Source: Aurelia coerulea
Taxonomy: Eukaryota; Cnidaria; Scyphozoa; Semaeostomeae; Ulmaridae
Length of the DNA: 64,000 nucleotides
Direction of reading: 5' to 3'
Assembly (NCBI GenBank): GCA_039566865.1
Contig: CM076943.1
Span: 14,804,001 to 14,868,000, forward strand
In this document: positions 46,201 through 58,200 of the stretch, piece by piece
How the letters are laid out: every line of letters begins with the position of its first letter
How positions within the stretch are numbered: the stretch's first letter is position 1
The notes under the pieces: generated by a model
Told to the model about the DNA's origin: nothing
What the model saw: only the letters and a program-made list of their open reading frames with translations
Databases searched by the model: none
Made by a program: the position numbers and the translations under genes

Positions 46201-49200
46201 ATGTGTTCTTCAATCAAATCAATATGTAAAAGGGGATAGGGCCTTTAGCAGTGGAAGGTAGTAGTTGATAGGCAGGGAAGGAATCTTTCAACACAATACT
46301 CATTTGTATCAATGAGTTTTGGCCAGGATAGCAAAGGTTCCAAATCTTTATCTCGGCGTAAAAAGGTGGGTGTAAAATTAAATGACCCATTTCCTCTGAT
46401 TGAATGGCTTGAAAGAAACTTTAGACACTTATCTATAATTCTACCATTGGACTTTTCCGAAAATTTGAATATTTTTGGAAATTACAGCGTATCTTACATT
46501 TTTCAACTCATTTGAGGATGTGACGTCATCAAATTTTTAAATGATAAACCAGATGAGTGACAGACTTTTGCTTGATACCATATTGTAGGAATTCATAAAC
46601 TATGGTTTTCTTTGAAATTATTTCATTTTGCATCAAACAGTTTAGAAATTACGATGGTTTTAAGTTTTTTTGAAAATTTTTCCTAAATTCTTGAAAAAGA
46701 AGAACAACACCCTAATGCTAAAAATATTGAAGATTTCGGAAAATTCCAACGGTAGAATTTAGAGAATTAGCTAAAGTGTCTTTGAAATCATTCAGTTCAA
46801 AGAAATAGGTCACTCAATTTTACACCAGCCTTTTTAAAGATTTGGAACCTATGCTGGCCAGGATCGTAGATTTAAAAATGACCACTTAAGTGACCGGTAT
46901 TATGCCATCTGTTACATTACACTCGGTCCTTGCAATGAGATCTCTTCATGGGTATCCTGTTGTAAATAGTACGCTCAAAACGAAAAGTTGTTACCTCAAC
47001 TAAGAGGGCCAGCATCGTAGTACTCAGATGAGGGAATACATCGAGAATATATTTGCACACAACTTCAATCCATGTATGCACTGATTTTGAATATTCCTTG
47101 TCTTTATACAAGATCATAATTTTACCAAGGTTTGATAATGATTTGTCTCTTTCACATGCCTGAAAAAGATATGTATATCGAAATAAAAACAATGCTCATA
47201 AAAATCGAACAAAAATATTACCAAACTTTTCCTGACATGAAGCACGATCTATTAATGTACGACATTTTTGGTATGAAATACGCTAATATCAGCTGGAAAT
47301 GTACAGTTCTTTAGTCGTCCGAATATTTCCGAAATTCCATGAAAAACATCCGAAAATTTTTTTGTCCGAAAATATTTTGTCCGATTGCTCGAAATGTTTG
47401 ACTTATAATGTATGCATATCCTTGGAAGAATTACAGAGAACAGATACAGCTGTATCTTGTAGCCGCTATAAAGCGGCTGAAGAAACAACCACAGACCCAT
47501 TGTTTCTTTAAATGTACGCAAAGATTTTGATTATATATAAAACATATAGCCTATGATAAGACGTTTCGGGCATAACCCTTCATCAGTAATAACGAAGCAG
47601 AGCATGATTAGGTGGTTAGAGTAGAAAAAGAACGATTGATAGATCAGGTGATAAGTGGAATGCAGCATTGTTTCTTTAGCTACACAATGAAACGGCACGC
47701 GTTAAAGTTGTCAAGTACAATAGATTTTATTTTTAACTTGGCCCAGGCCAGCTTTTGAATATGTCGATTCCCTATAAAAGCATCAAACTCTTGACAAGAT
47801 CCTGACCAACAAAGTTGGTTAAATGGAAAAAACAATTTACCTTCGCAATATTCCCAGCAATTGCAACTGAAGCCTCATCGATATCATCAAAATGATTAAC
47901 AAGTGTTGGTAGTAAGGCGAGAATATTAAGAGAAAGACCTGATGAGAAAAATATGTTGATAATCAACAGATTACAAAAATGATAGGCAAAGCCCTGCTCA
48001 CACGGCACAAACTAACCCGGGGCGAAACCTGGGTTAAACTAACCCTGGTTCAACCCGCGTCTGTTCACACGAAAAGATCCTCAAAATGAGTGTGAACGCA
48101 AAACTGGGGCGAACCTGGGTTAGTTTTATTCCCGCATGCGCAGTTGGTAAGATAAAAAAGCAAGAATTTGAGAAAATGGCGGACAAAAAACCAAGATGAC
48201 AATGCTTTGTGCATGCTTACGTTTTGCCGGCAGATTTTTGTTTTTAAAAGTATGGTTTTGGCATCGCATGTGTTTATGAAGAGGCGAGTTTTAGCACGAA
48301 AAAGGCGGCTAGAAAAGAATCGAGTTTTTGCTCGAAATCTTATGGCTTCGTATCTCAAGCGTATCATAAAAAAACCTCTTCGTCCTCCCAAGTTGATCTT
48401 CGGTCTATTTTTCCTCAATTCATAGCGTATAGAATGACCAAATGAACATGTATAACAGTTTAGAATGAATAAATATCTGTGAAGATAACACAACTTCAGT
48501 GCATGAGATCGAAGCTAACCTAGGTTCGCCCCAAGTTTGCGTTCACACGACATTTTCCAAAACTAACCCAGGTTCGACCCAGGCCGAACCCACCTCCTGA
48601 GGTGGGTTAGTTTTAACCCGGGACGAACCCAGGTTAGTCGCGTTCACACTCCAAAAATCTAACCTAGGTTAGTTTAACCCAGGTTCGCCCCGGGTTAGTT
48701 TGTGCCGTGTGAACAGGGCTCAAGATACAAATATCACTTTGAAAATGGGAACATATTTTCGATCACTTGTAGGTCTAATGAATACAGTAGAAACCCGCAT
48801 AAAAGAACCTGTTTTTATAAGAACCTAGAGGCTGAAATTCAATCTTTAAAACCCCCTAAATAAGAACCCCTAAGAGGCTGAAACTGGAAAAGGTTCTTAT
48901 ATAATAGCTTTGATGTAAATTATTAAACTGACAAGAATTTTTAGAATTCTTCACATCCTGATCAGACTTCTACATTGGTACAACAGATTTGTTCTCAAGA
49001 ATTCTCAAGAATTCTCAAGAATTCTCAAGAAATCTCAAGAATTCTTGGGCTGGAAAACAGTGTTAATGTGTGCAAGGCCTGCTCGTATATAAGAACCTTT
49101 TTAAGAACCTTACAGGCTGGAATTTAGAATAGCAGCCATTTAATTAAGAACCTATTCAGGCTGCCCAGAAAAAACCTAGGTTCTTTTATGCGGGTTTCTA

Positions 49201-52200
49201 CTGTATGCAGAGCATGGCATTTTCATCATGTGTTTGACTATCAAATAAAGAAATGTTCATGCCATCAGAATTCTTGAATGCAACTTCAGATGATAGATAG
49301 ACATGACCAAGGGAGTAAATATGCACGAGGTGTCCTAACATAGCAAAATGATTACACCTTACACCTTTGAAAAAATTTAGCATCTGATTAAAATTAAGGA
49401 GCAAAATTATTTCAAACTTATGCTGGTGAGCACTCTGGTTTACACATCACTTCCTTGCCGTGTCGAAACGAACTAAAAGTCTGATTTAAACATCGTCTTT
49501 TTGCCGTTTCGGATTGAAATGAAGATAGTTAAATCGGTTAAAATGGCCATTTTTCAAAATGCACAGCGAAGTGGCTGATCACACGTACAAATCGAAGACC
49601 ATGGCCTAGAACTGATTAATTAAACCCGGCAGAAAAAAAGATGTTTAAATCAAGTTGTTTTTTTGCCGTTTGATACGACAGAGCTGGTGAACTCCTACCG
49701 TTTTATCTATTCAAAACGGCAGGTGATTTAAACATCGTTTTTATGTCGAATTTAATTGACACTTAGAAGTTTTTAGCAGCATCTATCAAAGTCGACACGG
49801 CAAAAAACGATGTTTAAACTGGGCCTTAGACTGATGACGTTGAGTCTCTTGTTTCCCTGCGTTCCTTGAATTGTTGATGTCACGGTGGTCAACATAGACG
49901 TATAATATTACTATGAAATAACAGATACACTTTAGGCCCTCGCAGAGTAGTTTCATATGCACCAATCAAATTGCTAGAATCGTCTAGAATAAGTTTTCAA
50001 CCAATCAGGAGGCGCTTTTTAGATGCAGGAAAATAAGGGACTCAAGGTCATAAGCTTCCAAATTACAAACATTTTTAACCGAATGCTTTTGAAGCACGTA
50101 GATTTCCAACTATTCTGCGCAAAAGTATGAAACTGATGTTTGCCACTTACCGTAAAAGCTCAATTAAGCCCCCGGGGGGCTTATTTAATTTCGGACACTC
50201 CAGAGGGGAGGCTTAAAAGAGAGGGATCTTATTAGAGATGGGGGGGGGGCTTATTCACAAAATCAAATGACAAGGACATATATGATAGCTTTTTAGTTCT
50301 TTTGTACGACATTTTGCCGATTCAACATACAATTTTTCAAGTCAAATACATAAATTCGACACAGTTTTATCACAAACCATATCAAAATTAACATGAAACA
50401 TATTTAGCTCAATAAATGGAAAATGTTTGGTGACCTCTGGAGTTTGATATAAGTAGGAGGGGCTTATTAGATAGGAGGGCTTAATAGAGAAGGGAGCTTA
50501 ATAGAATAGAGCTTTTACGGTATTGGACTGTTCTAAGAACAGAATGCAGCCGATTGATTGACATTAGAAAACAAGTGGGTAAAAAGGAAAAGTAGTGCTC
50601 ACAAGGAAGGATTAGAACGCATCATTGAAATGCTACAGCCGGGTTTTCCAAGCCACTTTTTGAATGGTGTTTCATTAATTTGAACAAGATTTTTCCTATT
50701 GTTGATCATTTCAAAGAGCTTTTAAAAATTAGTAAACAAACCAAATGCTGGTGATTTCTAACAAGTTGAAAAGCTTTGGGAAACCTAAAATAAATGAAGA
50801 ACTAAACTAAGTACCTGATGCAGGAGATGGATCAATGATGGATATATGTGTTAATGTGGTCAGCTTCGCTAGCAGCTGCAACGTCGAGTCTGCAGTCACA
50901 GAAGATGTCAGGCCCTGAAAAGGAGGCAGAAATGAATCAACGCAAGACTCCCATACAAAGTTTTAAGAAGAAAAGTGCAAAATTCAAATGGAACGAGATT
51001 GAATAGAACTGCAGGGTATTTCGATCGATCAATTAAAATTCAATCACCTAATTTTCTAACTTTCTAATACCTTCAACAAAAGCGATTGCAGTCCAGGAAA
51101 TCCAGGCCAGTTGAGGCAGCTTAAGATCTTTTCTACTCTCTCGGAACCTTCTGACTTCGTCAAGTCCATGGACTGGAAAACCTGAAAGAGATTAAATTCT
51201 ATAAAACTCCAAATAATTCAAGAACAAGACCACACCATCAATTCACCAAGATCAACTACAAATTTTCAAAGAGCAGTGCGGCAATTTTGCTTAAGTTTTA
51301 CATTCAATGGCATTTAAAAAACAAAATTACAAGCTTCCAAATTTAACAGCTGTCAACGTTTTTTAGTTCCGTTGTTAGCTGTTCTCAGACTTTTCCCATA
51401 AGATCCCGTTTCCCTTTGATATCTTGCTGCACTTGAAGAAAAGAAATTTGCTGAATAGAAGGTCCGAATCAGCTCCTAGAGTTGTAAGAACATTTTCTAA
51501 ATTAATAACGAAGAGAAAGTTTGTTAGCTACCCAAGAGGAATCATTAAGAATAAAACAGGATTCCTGCACTGCTTAAAGTTTTTAAATTTAAATCAAATA
51601 AGAATGCCTCCAATAAATTTATCTTACCTTTTCAAGAAGCCTAATTGCCATAACAAACTCATGCTCGAAGTCAGACTCCAACAGAGAAACTCCAACCCAA
51701 AAGAGACGGGCTAACATGTCCAGTGGATTCTCGGGTAACTGTTGAAAATCCGTCAGCTCTTTCAGCGAGGGTACGTTTGCAACATGATGGCTGGTCAGTC
51801 TTGGCAAGATAAGTTCACTCGCATATCTACAAAAAAAAATGATAAAAGATGAACCCGCATATAAGAGCCTTCCTCGTATAAGAACCTACAGGCTGAAATC
51901 TTCAGTCACTGCTGCTTTATGTAAGAACCTTTTCATATTGGTTTGATAGGTTCTTTGAAGAAAATATACCGGGTGTCCAAAAAAAAAACGCAATGGATTT
52001 GATCGGGACTAACGACAAGAATTTAGGTCCAATCAATCCAAATAATTTTTGATATTATGCTCGATAGCTAACTTGAAGATAGATACGTTTTTTGTTGATA
52101 TTAGTGCATGGAGAGTTAAAATATCAATCTTGAAACTCTAAATTTGCTTCCATCTCCAAACCAGAGGTTTCGGGTTTTGGCCTAACTGAAAACGCGCTTG

Positions 52201-55200
52201 AGGAATCTCCTCAGTCATATGCAAAGTGTAGTAGTGTGAGCATGCTAAGGCACACATGTTTAGGCACACATTTCAATTGAAATTTGAAAGCTAAACATTG
52301 ACAAACATAACAATGCCGAAGGGAAAATTCACAAAGGAATATATTTCTTCAATCATAGTGCACCTGCAAAAGAGCCAAGCACGAATGAGCAGTTTTAAGG
52401 ATCTTATGCATGGATAATTTTGACTTGGGTATATTTGATTTCTTGTTTCGTAATAATTCGAAGAAAGATTATAAAAATGCATTTCAGTAACGTCATGAAG
52501 ATTGCAAGATTTAATTCACTTTCACACCCAAGCAAACTATTTTGCGGATTACTTTCTTTTATGAGACAGATGCAATGCTAACTTTTCAAAACTTTTGAAG
52601 CACAACAAAGGATGTCTTTTCAGGACAAAATTGATGAACTTGATTGAATTTCTATTCAAATGTTTTCCTCAGCATGAGGCTTTATTCTCTTATTTCACGG
52701 TAATTCAGGAGATTCCTCAAAATAGCGCCTTTGCAGTTTAGGCTAAAAGCCACAAGCTCTGGTTTGGAGGTTCAGGCAAATTCGAGCTTTCAAGATTAAT
52801 ATTCCAACTCTCCATGCACCAATATCATCAAACAAGGTATCTATCTTCAAGTTAGCTATCGAGGATTATATAAAAAATTATTGTGGCTTGATTGGAACTA
52901 AATTCTCGTCGCTAGTCCCGATCAAATCTGTTGCGTCTTTTTTGGGACACCCAGTACATTAAATAATTTTCCCAATACTGGAGTTTTTACATTTTTAGCG
53001 ATCTGAGAGCTGAGTTTTTTATGAAGAGTTTCGTAAGAAAAACTACGTGTATTCGTCAAAGACTGACTGATCTTCATAGCTATCTTTACAACTAGTCAGG
53101 ATGAAATATCGTGCTATCATCGTCTTTAATTCCATTTGATTGAATCCTGAGGTGAAAGTGCTAAACCACGATTGAAATTTTGCCATCGTATCTGGATTGA
53201 CCCTGATCCTGCAGCGTTAACCTTTCTTGGATTCGAAAACAGAGGTTAACGTGGTTTACCTTTCGGTTTACCATCAGTACCAATATGTCACTTAGGATAG
53301 CAACCAAGGACCAGTGATCAAAACCGAGATGGAAATCACGTTCTAAAATTTTATCATTTAGGTGACAGCTGCTTCATTCATGAAACTATGGCCCTCTCTT
53401 TATTGAGAGCAAATTCGTACCTATCTTCTGCAGAGACCCAGGGACACGTGGCAGTTAAATATACACGGGATATAGATCAGTCAAACAATTTTACCCGTCC
53501 AATAAAATAAACCCATCTCCATAACAAAGCAAAATAATCAGCTTCCAGAACTATTGGCTATCGACAGCTTCTGGTATTTGCAAAATCAAATTGGTCATTT
53601 TTTGGGAAACATTGATCAAAAACATTAACAGTGCCCAGCCTTAAGTGTTAAGTGAGCATAATAATACAGGCCAATAATATAGGCCCTGGGGTAGTCATGA
53701 TCTTTTGCTCCCCTTGGTATCGTTTCTGTAGTATTGTATGGTAGCTCGTTTGTAATCTTAGGTAATTTGTAAATTGTAAATTATTAACATTGAATTTATA
53801 GAAAAAAAAACAAAAATAATACAGGCAATCACAACAAGTTTTGTAAATGCTAACCCGTTGCTAGGCAGCAAGTTTGTTAAGCAACACTCAATCATTTTCT
53901 CTCACAAGAAACTAAGGTCTGGAGCTGGTAGGTAGTTTATTAAATTTCAAGGACACTTTAGCTGCAAAAAAATTTCAATTGAGTTTCTTATATTTTTGAT
54001 GCCAGATGTGCAGAGTCAATTTAATTTTGTTAGAAGGGCTCTTAAATCATGGTTAGATTTTGAGTGGAAGTTTGAAATGAGACGCACCACTGCGCAAGAA
54101 AAGCTTGAAAATGTTGCTTTTCCATCGTTCCTCTTTCGCCATAACGAGGATCGAATTATTCAGAATAAGTTTGCAGTTTGAAATCATTTTGAATAATGGC
54201 GGCATTCAATCCTAATTGCGGCGAAAGAAATGCAAAGGAGAAACAACATTCTCAAGCTTTTCTCGCAATCCGGTGGAAGAGAAACAACATAGTCGGTAGG
54301 AATACAACTTTCATAATAAAATAGGCCACAACAACGGCGCATACAGTAGTGTCCAGCATATAAGAAACAAAAATTTAAGAAACACAGACCCTGATTTTCA
54401 AAATAATACCCCATCTTATAAGAAACTTGTTCAGGTCTGAAAAAAGCTTGTTTCTTATTTAAAAACTATGGATTGAAACCTTGGAATTTTTCAGCTTTCC
54501 AGTTGTATTGAACTGTACCTATTCAAATGAAAAAAAGAATTTTGTATGCAACAAGCACCTTCCTGAAATAACTGTAGCATTTTCTGGAAGTGAAAATTTA
54601 TAAATACAATTCAAAATAATAATCATCAATAGAGATCATGTCTGTTTCAACAGTATATGATTTTTGTAATAAGGAACTTTACCCTGATTTGCAAGTTTAT
54701 CTCACTTTATAAGAAACGCATCAGACCAGAAATTGAAAAAGTTGTTTATATGCTTGACACTACTGTAATTGCCCATGAACAGTGTATGTTTGAAAAGGCC
54801 ATTACCTTTTGTGATGTTTAATAAGAGCAGGGCTGTCGCTGCTTGAACGTTGCCTCGACGGATATCCCAATTCGAAATCAGTGCTGTACGATCGGTTGTG
54901 TCCAGACATTGTCGGATTTGAAGAACCAACTACACAATGAGGCAGATGAAGTCGGATGTCATCCATGCTATGGTTGTTCATATCAGGCAATAAGAAATCT
55001 TCGAGATATGGTTTTGGTGCCTCCGAAAATGCAAAGTCCACTGCAGATAGGAAGGTCAACAGTATTTCCATAACATAGCCCTGCAAAGAAAGAAAGAAAG
55101 GAACTTAATAGCAGACAACAAGCTCGTAGTTATTAATGTGCCTATGCAGGGTAACACTGATTATCGATATCAGTAAGAAGTGATCATAGTACGGATTTTA

Positions 55201-58200
55201 CAGCTAAGAATATGCAAAGTTTACTGCAGATAGGAATGTCAACAGTATTTCCATAACATAGCCCTGCAAAGAAAGAAAGAAAGGAACTTAATAGCAGATA
55301 ACAAGCTCGTAGTTATTAATGTGCCAATGGAGGGTAATACTGATTATCAATACCAGTAAGAAGTGATCATAGTACGGATTTTGCAGCTAAGAATATGCAA
55401 AGTCTACTGCATATAGGAATGTCAACAGTATTTCTATAACATAGCCATGCAAAGAAAGAAAGGAACTTAATAGCAGACAACAAGCTCGTAGTTATTAATG
55501 TGCCAATGGAGAGTAATACTGATTATCAATACCAGTAAGAAGTGATCATAGTACGGATTTTGCAGCTAAGAATATGCAAAGTCTACTGCATATAGGAATG
55601 TCAACAGTATTTCTATAACATAGCCATGCAAAGAAAGAAAGGAACTTAATATCAGATAACAAGCTCGTAGTTATTAATGTGCCTATGCAGGGTAACACTT
55701 ATTATCAATACCAGTAAGAAGTGATCATAGTACGGATTTTGCAGCTAAGAATATGCAAAGTCTACTGCATATAGGAATGTCAACAGTATTTCTATAACAT
55801 AGCCATGCAAAGAAAGAAAGGAACTTAATAGCAGACAACAAGCTCGTAGTTATTAATGTGCCAATGGAGGGTAATACTGATTATCAATACCAGTAAGAAG
55901 TGATCATAGTACGGATTTTACAGCTAAGAATATGCAAAGTCTACTGCATATAGGAATGTCAACAGTATTTCTATAACAGAGCCCTGCAAAGAAAGAAAGG
56001 AACTTAATAGCAGAAAACAAGCTCGTAGTTATTAATGTGCCGATGGAGAGTAACGCTGATTATCAATACCAGTAAGAAGTGATCATAGTACGGATTTTAC
56101 AGCTAAGAATATGCAAAGTTTACTGCAGATAGGATGTAAATACCAAATTCATATATATTAATGTGATTGTGGAGGTTTATACTGGTAAAGTAAGAACTCG
56201 CAAAAAAGAAACCAGTTTTTTACAAAACCGCCTGCTTAGTTTCTCATCAAAAGGGCATTAAAGGACAAGTCCGGGGTTTGTATGACTGATGATAAAATAC
56301 AAGATAATACTGCTATCAAATGAATGATGTATGATACTTTTTTCCATTATTTTTCGCCTTCTCCTTGTGAAATTACGTATTCAAATAAGCAATTTCAGTG
56401 AAGTAACGTCAAAACGCGCAAACGAAAACGAGGTTGTGTGATTGCTTTTTCGCCTCTTGATCGTTGCAAGCCACTTTATCGTGTTCTTGCGCCATTTTCA
56501 ATTCATGAGTACACGATAAAGAGGCTAGCAGCGATTAAGAGCCGAAGAAACAATCACACTGCCTCGCTTTCGTTTGTGGGATATGACGTCATTTCGCTCA
56601 AATTGCTTATTTCGATACGTAATTTCACAAGGAGAAGGTAAAAAATTGTGGAATAAAGTATCATACATCATTCATAGCAGTATTATCTTGTATTTTATCA
56701 TTAATCATACCAACCCCGGACTTGTCCTTTAAGCTGGAAACAGGCTGAAAGGTTTCTTATCATATAATTAAGAAACATTCAGTGATTTAAACTCAAATCT
56801 TAAAAGAAACCCAGAACAAACGCCATCGAACAGTGTTCTTGTTACCTAGCATTCTCTCTAAATTTATTCAACCATAGCATACATGCCAAGTATAGATGGA
56901 GATGCCTTTGCATTCGACATCTCTAAAAAATGTTTGGCATCTGATTTTAACAAAGATCATTGAATACGAATTTATTTAGGATGCTCCTACAAGACACCTT
57001 CCTAAAATCAGGCTGAGAAGCTTCTTATATGAGGGCACCATTTCTCAAAAAAATCAGCCTGAGGTTTCTTATAAAGCAGTTTCTATTTTGCAGGTTCTTA
57101 CTGTAAAAAAGTAAGAGTTTTCAAGGTATGGTTTTGGCACCAGAGCAGATATAAAGTCTACTGCAGATAGGAACTCCAACGAGATTCCCATGACATGAAA
57201 TGAGAGAGAAAAAGTGAGGGAATGTGAAATTTAAAGATAAGTTATAATCAAAACTGCAGACGATTGCTGTGTGCAAGATAAGGAATGACAGTACTTGGGT
57301 TTGTCACGGTTGACAGAAAAAATGTGTGCCACAAGGCTACGAAAGCGCAAATTGAGCTACCGGTCAGGGATGACTATGTCTATAAATAAACTTTTCTGGC
57401 AAATCGCAGAAATCAGCAGGCAAATCAAAAGCAAAATCAAGTTTAGCACTAACGCATCAAGGCATGTACATACGAATAATCATACTAATCTGGTTTTTTC
57501 AGGGTAAGGATTCAGCATGTAACGAGAAGTTTTCTGTTAAACCTTTGAAAATAGAGTTACAAGTTTGAAAAATCAATCAGCTCGTTGCGAAGTCCGACTT
57601 TATGGCCCAAAGCTTTGAAACGCTCATTGAAGCGAAGCAAATAATTACAGAGCAATGAAGAACATTCTAGAGTTTCCAAGATCTTGTTCCAAAGTCACAG
57701 GGCAGCATTGGGAAAACATCAACAAATAAGCGAAAGAATGGCTTCCAAATCCAACTAAATGTTTATGTAAACAAAGTATAAAACTATTACTTACATACTA
57801 TACGAATTAAAACAGCCAGATCAGAACGCGAAAAAGGTATCAGCAAGTTCTACATTTCTTACTATAATGGGTCTCTTTATAGTGGAGCCTTTGAATGTTC
57901 CTCTATATTGTGGTTTTGCGTTTTATCTTGGCTTTTAAATACTCATTCTACATCAACCACTTGATACAAATACGAAATGGATGCAGAAAACCAGAATGAA
58001 GTAATCCAATACAAGTAGCTTTAACTTGATCGCATTCAAATTGGCCTCAGAACCATGTTTGACCATAAAGAACCACCTTAAAAAGCTTTTGAGAACCTAC
58101 TTGTAGAGATGTCTTGTCTTTACTCGTTCTAAAAATTCTCTTTCTTGATACACTCATTTTTTACAAGAAACTAAGGTCCCGAGGCTGGTAGGCACTTTCT

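Noticed and set aside
48065..48493. 142-residue minus-strand frame as transposase
   Set aside because: It lacks DDE or DNA-binding motifs, its FRAKTRFFSSRLFRAKTR repeats come from nucleotide sub-repeats, and it lies inside a MITE.
55081..56150. CRISPR-like or satellite interpretation of the ~180-bp repeats
   Set aside because: Units are contiguous without unique spacers and clearly derive from a Furry exon border in a eukaryotic gene.
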